Shown here one piece after another: positions 21,954-25,517 of a stretch of DNA of 25,517 nucleotides. The notes beneath the pieces are model-generated. The model ran no database searches. It had not been told where the DNA came from and worked only from the letters and a program-made list of their open reading frames with translations. The stretch is taken from positions 1 to 25,517 of the forward strand of contig JAEZCS010000089.1 in the NCBI GenBank assembly GCA_023433445.1. Direction: 5' to 3'. Position 1 is the stretch's first letter, and each line of letters begins with the position of its first letter. Made by a program: the position numbers and the translations under genes. The stretch comes from Pseudomonadota bacterium (GTDB lineage Bacteria; Pseudomonadota; Alphaproteobacteria; Sphingomonadales; Sphingomonadaceae).

Positions 21954-22469
21954 ATGTCGCAGTCATTGCTCGACCGGATTGCGCTGCACGACCTGGTGAT
22001 GCGCTACTGTCGTGGATGTGATCGGCGCGACTTTGCGCTTGTGCGCACCCTTTATCATGATGATGCGATCGACGACCACGGAACGATGTTCCAGGGAGGG
22101 CCGGACGCGTTTGTCGCCTGGCTGCCTGAGGTGACGGCCCATTGGAGCCTGACTCGCCACAGCATCACGAACAGCCTCTTCGTCATCGAAGGTGATCATG
22201 CCGAAGGCGAACATTATGTCGAGGCGTGGCATCGAAGCTATGGCCCGGAGGCTAAGCTCTTCATCGCCCTGGGCCGCTATCTTGACCGCTATGAAAGGCG
22301 CGACGGCCTGTGGAAGTTCACCTATCGCAGCCTTGTCTTCGATCATGGCTCGATCGTACCGGTTGACGAAGGAGCATTTGAACGAATGGGCAAGGACGCA
22401 CCCAATGGCCGTGCGGATCGTGACGATCCTTCCTTCCGCTACCCCTTGCTGGCGGGGTTGAGCGCATGA
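21954..22469 (+). CDS. SnoaL-like / NTF2-fold protein
   Basis: A 171-residue protein of the SnoaL_4 type (cone-shaped alpha+beta fold). The sequence has 'LLDRIALHDLVMRYCRGCDRRDFALVRTLYHDDAIDDHG' at the N-terminus, then 'HSITNSLFVIEGDHAEGEHYVEAWH' and a C-terminal 'LWKFTYRSLVFDHG'. The fold is shared by isomerases, dehydratases, hydroxylase small subunits and steroid isomerase relatives, so the reaction is not determined. The start at 21954 follows GGAGAGA; starts at 21942 or 21798 are possible but poorer. Its stop overlaps the alcohol dehydrogenase start (ATGA), so the two act together, perhaps dehydrating or isomerising what the dehydrogenase forms (inference). Confidence 0.82.
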   Translation: MSQSLLDRIALHDLVMRYCRGCDRRDFALVRTLYHDDAIDDHGTMFQGGPDAFVAWLPEVTAHWSLTRHSITNSLFVIEGDHAEGEHYVEAWHRSYGPEAKLFIALGRYLDRYERRDGLWKFTYRSLVFDHGSIVPVDEGAFERMGKDAPNGRADRDDPSFRYPLLAGLSA

Positions 22470-23539
22470 GGGCCGCGCTTTGGGATGGACAGTCGCTTCT
22501 CGTCACTGACGCGGTGACGCTTCGCCCCGTCGGACCGGGTGAGGTCCGTGTCCGTGTATTGCGGTCAGGCATCTGTCACAGCGATATCGCGATGCTGACG
22601 CCGCATTTACCCAATCTCCCGATCGTGCTGGGACATGAGGCGGCCGGTGAAATCGCAGAACTGGGCGTCGGCGTTGATGGCTGGTCGGTGGGCGACCATG
22701 TTTGCGTAGGGACGCAAACACCCTGTGGAGAATGCCGAGAGTGCCTGCGCGGGGAGCCGCACAATTGCGACATCAATTGGGGGATGGCGCCCGGTTTTCC
22801 CTTTGCGATTGATGGAAAACCCGTCGCGTCCTTTGCGAATGTGTCCTCGTTTGCCAGCGAGATCGTAGTGAAGGCGTCCCAATTGTTCGCCATCGATGAT
22901 CTGCCGTTGGATCAAGGTGCGTTGATAGGTTGCGCCGTCTCGACGGGCGTCTGCGCCTCGCGCATTCTTGGCCGTGTGCGGGACGGCGACACTGTTGCTG
23001 TATTTGGCGTGGGTGGCATCGGAGTTAACGCCATTCAAGGCGCGGCCCGCAACGGGGCGAAAGTCATCGCCGTCGATGCCAATCCCGCCAAGGAAGCGAC
23101 GGCGCGGCAGTTTGGCGCTACCGCCTTTGTACTGGCGGACCCCGCGCAGGACAGCGATGTCGCGGCGGCTGCTTTGGCGAACGCCTTTGGCCCAATCGAT
23201 GTGGTCGTGGAGTGCAGTGGCTCAGTGGGCGCCATCAACACGGCCTTGCGCTGCACGAAGCGCGGTGGCCGCGTCGTGCTCATCGGCATGTCTCGTCCCG
23301 GTGCGGAAGCGGCGCTGCCGCTTGGCAGCTTTGTCATGGGCGGCGAAGTGATTGCGACGATGAACGGCGGCGCGCTGCCTCAGCGGGACTATCCCGAACT
23401 CATTGCTCAGGCGCGGGACGGTCGATTGAACATCGCCGACCAGATCAGCGGCATCTGGCCGCTCGACCAGATCAATGAGGCGATCGCAGCGCTAAAGGCA
23501 GGAGAAGTTACCCGCGCCGTCATCGATCATGAAATGTGA
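22466..23539 (+). CDS. Zinc-dependent alcohol dehydrogenase (MDR superfamily, class III/benzyl-alcohol type)
   Basis: A 357-residue enzyme with both zinc sites. Catalytic zinc ligands are C37 (in 'GICHSD'), H57-E58 (in 'LGHEAAG') and C156 (in 'GCAVSTG'). Structural zinc ligands are C87, C90, C93 and C101. The Rossmann motif is 'GVGGIG' (181-186), and D204 in 'AVDAN' favours NAD over NADP. It should oxidise a primary or secondary alcohol to the aldehyde or ketone in the cytoplasm. Coupled translation with the SnoaL-like gene places it in a two-gene operon. A role after P450 hydroxylation fits the context but is inferred. Confidence 0.92.
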   Translation: MRAALWDGQSLLVTDAVTLRPVGPGEVRVRVLRSGICHSDIAMLTPHLPNLPIVLGHEAAGEIAELGVGVDGWSVGDHVCVGTQTPCGECRECLRGEPHNCDINWGMAPGFPFAIDGKPVASFANVSSFASEIVVKASQLFAIDDLPLDQGALIGCAVSTGVCASRILGRVRDGDTVAVFGVGGIGVNAIQGAARNGAKVIAVDANPAKEATARQFGATAFVLADPAQDSDVAAAALANAFGPIDVVVECSGSVGAINTALRCTKRGGRVVLIGMSRPGAEAALPLGSFVMGGEVIATMNGGALPQRDYPELIAQARDGRLNIADQISGIWPLDQINEAIAALKAGEVTRAVIDHEM

Positions 23540-23621
23540 TTTAGAGCGTGACCGTCTGTATGCCAAGATGTGTCACCAGCACTTGACCCCATGTTCGGCT
23601 GTCTCGGCAGCGAAGTGCGAC

Positions 23622-23661
23622 CCTGATCAAGTCCGGCATGATGATCACTCAAGCGATCAGG
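23622..23661. terminator. Possible weak hairpin between converging genes
   Basis: CCTGATC (23622-23628) and GATCAGG (23655-23661) can pair across a 26-base loop in the 123-bp gap between the converging alcohol dehydrogenase and VOC genes. The loop is long and there is no T-tract, so a terminator role is only tentative. Confidence 0.25.
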
Positions 23662-23662
23662 C

Positions 23663-24064
23663 TTAGCTCTTCACAGTCTGTAGCAGTTCGACCCTGTGGC
23701 TCTGTGGATCGAGGATATAGGCAACGCGCAAACCATGTTCGGGTATGTCGGTAGCAGCGACCTCGACCGTCGCACCGGCAGCCGTAGCCTTTTCCAAGGT
23801 CGCATCAAGATCGCCCACCACGAAGCCAGTCGTCGCCTCTCCCGCAGCGGGGCAAGTCCGGTTCGGATAGCTGACCAGAATAAAGTTAGGAGCAGGAGGC
23901 TGAGCGCCAGCAGTCTTGAGGATAACCTCGTTCATCAGCTTTTCGCCGTCGCCAATGTTGATACGTCCCACGACCTCAAGGCCGAAGAGCTTGGTATAGA
24001 AATCTTCTGCAGCCGGAAGGTCTCTGACGATGATCTTGGTGAAACTGAAGGCCAACGCTGTCAT
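23663..24064 (-). CDS. VOC-superfamily (glyoxalase/bleomycin-resistance/dioxygenase fold) protein
   Basis: A 133-residue protein with two beta-alpha-beta-beta-beta modules: 'FTKIIVRDLPAAEDFYTKLFGLEVVGR' at the start and 'TTGFVVGDLDATLEKATAAGATV' in the middle, ending 'AYILDPQSHRVELLQ'. The final Glu (in RVELLQ) matches a metal ligand. The His usually found in the first strand is not evident (K/I instead) and its counterpart at the second module is Thr/Gly, so metal use is uncertain. The start at 24064 is preceded by AGGGG about 6 bases upstream; an ATG at 24082 has no ribosome site. The reading frame stays open far upstream to 25327, but that part is antisense to the DUF1214 gene. Substrate unknown. 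Confidence 0.85.
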   Translation of the reverse strand: MTALAFSFTKIIVRDLPAAEDFYTKLFGLEVVGRINIGDGEKLMNEVILKTAGAQPPAPNFILVSYPNRTCPAAGEATTGFVVGDLDATLEKATAAGATVEVAATDIPEHGLRVAYILDPQSHRVELLQTVKS

Positions 24065-24166
24065 CCTCAACCCCTTTCGCATTACGCAATTATGTGAGAC
24101 AATCCCTATCGTAGCGCCTGAAAATGGCGTGATCCAGTTTAATCGATACGCATGTTGGAGAGAATG

Positions 24167-25255
24167 ATGGCCGACGAGGCAGCAGGTGAAATTAGATTGT
24201 CGGCGGTTTGGCGGAATTTCTGCGAGCAGCTGGCTCAGGCTGGTGACGTTCTGGATCGTCCCGCCGCGCCGGATACGGCGATCGATCAGGCGGAAGGATT
24301 GCGTTATCTTTCGCGGCTGACGCGCACGGCGCTCAATATGCTCGTCGATTCCAGCGACCCGGATTTCCCGCGCATCTTTTTGTTGACCGACGATGCGATC
24401 AAGATCGGCGCCGACAATCCGGATAATCTCTATCAGCAGATCGTGGTCCGGGGTGATCGCGACTATCGCATCACGGGCAAGCGCAATACCGTTCCTTATT
24501 TTTCGATAGGGTCGAAGGCGAATCGCTATGCGATTGACGGCACCATGGCATCGACCGGCGAGATCGAACTTGCCGACATGCAGTTCGAACCGGACGGCAG
24601 TTTCGAGATCATTGTCAGCAAGACGCAGAAGCCGGGCAATTGGCTTCCCATGGCGGACGACACGACCTTGCTCATCATCCGTCAGACCTTCAATGACAAG
24701 CGGACCGAAATCGCGGCTGATGTGCATATCGAGCGGATAAGCGATGGCCCCGCCGTGCCCGCGATCCTCGCGCCGGAAGCGATCGAAGCGCAGTTGAACG
24801 GCGCGGCCGCATGGGTGCGCGGAACGGCAAACACCTTTGCCGACTGGTCGCAATGGTTCATGGAACAGCCTAACCGGATTTATGAAGGCAAGGAACAGTC
24901 GGTTTACCAGCGTGCCGGAGGCGACCCGAAAATCTGGTATGGTCATATCTATTATGATCTCGCACCCGACGAGGCGCTGGTCATCACCGCTAAGCCGCCG
25001 CAATGCCGCTTCTGGAATTTCCAGATCGACAATTGGTGGATGGAGTCCATGGACCATGTGAACCGCAAGGTGTGGGTCAATGGCGCGCAGGCGAAATATG
25101 AGGAGGATGGCAGCGTCATCCTGGTCTGCGCGGACAAGGATCCGGGCTATGGCAACTGGATCGACTTGTCCGGCCATCGCAAGGGCACCGGCCTCTGGCG
25201 CTGGATAGAGGCGGATGAGCATCCGGTGCCGCAATGCAAGGTGGTAAAACTCTGA
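24167..25255 (+). CDS. DUF1214-containing protein
   Basis: A 362-residue protein with a C-terminal DUF1214 domain (about 250-345), recognisable from 'KIWYGHIYYDLAPDEALVITAKPPQCRFWNFQIDNWWMESMDH' and 'GYGNWIDLSGHRKGTGLWRW'. No signal peptide is visible, unlike DUF1254/DUF1214 proteins that are exported. The biochemical role of the family is not established; such genes recur in sphingomonad and mycobacterial clusters for steroid and terpenoid use, which is recollection, not proof. GGAG at 24157-24160 is 6 bases before ATG 24167; 24164 and 24152 are alternative starts. It is divergent from the VOC gene and overlaps a second SnoaL-like gene. Confidence 0.8.
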   Translation: MADEAAGEIRLSAVWRNFCEQLAQAGDVLDRPAAPDTAIDQAEGLRYLSRLTRTALNMLVDSSDPDFPRIFLLTDDAIKIGADNPDNLYQQIVVRGDRDYRITGKRNTVPYFSIGSKANRYAIDGTMASTGEIELADMQFEPDGSFEIIVSKTQKPGNWLPMADDTTLLIIRQTFNDKRTEIAADVHIERISDGPAVPAILAPEAIEAQLNGAAAWVRGTANTFADWSQWFMEQPNRIYEGKEQSVYQRAGGDPKIWYGHIYYDLAPDEALVITAKPPQCRFWNFQIDNWWMESMDHVNRKVWVNGAQAKYEEDGSVILVCADKDPGYGNWIDLSGHRKGTGLWRWIEADEHPVPQCKVVKL

Positions 25256-25517
25256 CCGCGTCCGCCGACGTCGCCGCGCGTATCGCCATCCTTGAAGATC
25301 GGGAGGCGATACGCAGCTTGATCGCAAGCTATGGTCCTTTGGCCGACGCGGGCGATTGTGCGGGCGCTGCTGCCCTGTGGACCGAGGATGGCATCTATGA
25401 AGTGGGCGGGTTCGGCAGCCATAAAGGCCGCGCCGCGATCCAGGCTTTGCTGGAAGGTGAAAGCCACCAGACGCTGATCCATGGGGGTGCGGCCCATATT
25501 CTCAGTCCGCCGGTCAT
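25234..25517 (+). CDS. SnoaL-like protein, N-terminal part, cut by window end
   Basis: The frame beginning at ATG 25234 stays open to the window end and encodes 'RIAILEDREAIRSLIASYGPLADAGDCAGAAALWTEDGIYEVGGFGSHKGRAAIQALLEG', the standard first half of a SnoaL_4 / NTF2-like domain. The start is 22 bp inside the DUF1214 gene and lacks a strong ribosome site; a CTG at 25252 is the only other nearby candidate. It is likely cotranscribed with the DUF1214 gene. This is a second SnoaL-like gene in the window, different in sequence from the one at 21954. The end of the gene is not visible. Confidence 0.75.
   Translation, partial: MQGGKTLTASADVAARIAILEDREAIRSLIASYGPLADAGDCAGAAALWTEDGIYEVGGFGSHKGRAAIQALLEGESHQTLIHGGAAHILSPPV

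Noticed and set aside
24065..25327. N-terminal extension of the VOC protein to over 500 residues
   Set aside because: The extra frame is antisense to the well-supported DUF1214 gene and has no family similarity; the ribosome site supports the start at 24064.
1..25517. tRNA or rRNA genes, CRISPR arrays, transposases, phage genes
   Set aside because: None was seen: no cloverleaf-like tRNA, no spaced repeat array and no integrase or transposase motifs. All sizeable frames are explained by metabolic, regulatory or transport genes or their shadows.

Overview
The window looks like a chromosomal catabolic region of a GC-rich alphaproteobacterium, most likely a sphingomonad (Sphingobium, Novosphingobium or Sphingopyxis type). 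The grounds are the TonB-dependent receptor with a 'DIVVTARR' plug start, the mix of cytochrome P450, EthD, DUF1214, SnoaL-like and acyl-CoA enzymes, tightly overlapping operons, and a GC-rich hairpin cluster of the kind common between sphingomonad genes. The genus is inference. No tRNA, rRNA, CRISPR array or transposase was seen.

Layout. (1) 1-6491 (+): a translationally coupled catabolic operon. It holds the end of a quinone-reductase-type dehydrogenase, an enoyl-CoA hydratase/3-hydroxyacyl-CoA dehydrogenase fusion, an ACAD10/11-type acyl-CoA dehydrogenase, an APH-fold kinase, an epoxide-hydrolase-like alpha/beta hydrolase and a hydroxypyruvate-isomerase-like TIM barrel. (2) 6623-8043 (+): a CX2HX2C-type ferredoxin and a P450cam-like cytochrome P450, ending in a hairpin shared with converging genes. 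(3) 8114-9873 (-): two tandem AraC-family regulators. (4) 9999-13724 (+): a cobalamin-dependent acyl-CoA mutase operon (large subunit, B12-binding small subunit, MeaB-like GTPase, EthD-domain protein). The large subunit gene has an in-frame TAA at 10224-10226. (5) 13948-16332 (+): a TonB-dependent receptor, followed by three hairpins. (6) 16588-21556 (-): an SDR and a complete EmrA-EmrB-NodT tripartite efflux operon. (7) 21954-23539 (+): a SnoaL-like protein and a zinc alcohol dehydrogenase. (8) 23663-24064 (-): a VOC protein; 24167-25517 (+): a DUF1214 protein and the start of another SnoaL-like protein.

How the genes may work together (inference): the receptor imports a hydrophobic substrate, the P450 with its ferredoxin oxidises it, and alcohol dehydrogenase/SDR steps lead to an acyl-CoA. 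The acyl-CoA is then handled by unusual chemistry: a B12 carbon-skeleton mutase plus a phosphorylating hydroxyacyl-CoA kinase/ACAD pair, finishing in beta-oxidation. This would suit a branched, quaternary-carbon or cyclic terpenoid-like compound.

The most striking observation is the mutase. An ungapped comparison by eye with methylmalonyl-CoA mutase shows that the positions of Tyr89, Gln197, Arg207, Tyr243 and His244 hold Val, Val, Val, Ala and Gln. The family fold and B12 partner are retained, but the known substrate-selecting residues are not. The same gene is interrupted by one stop codon at a conserved Tyr position, so it is a very recent pseudogene, a split or reinitiated gene, or a sequencing error.
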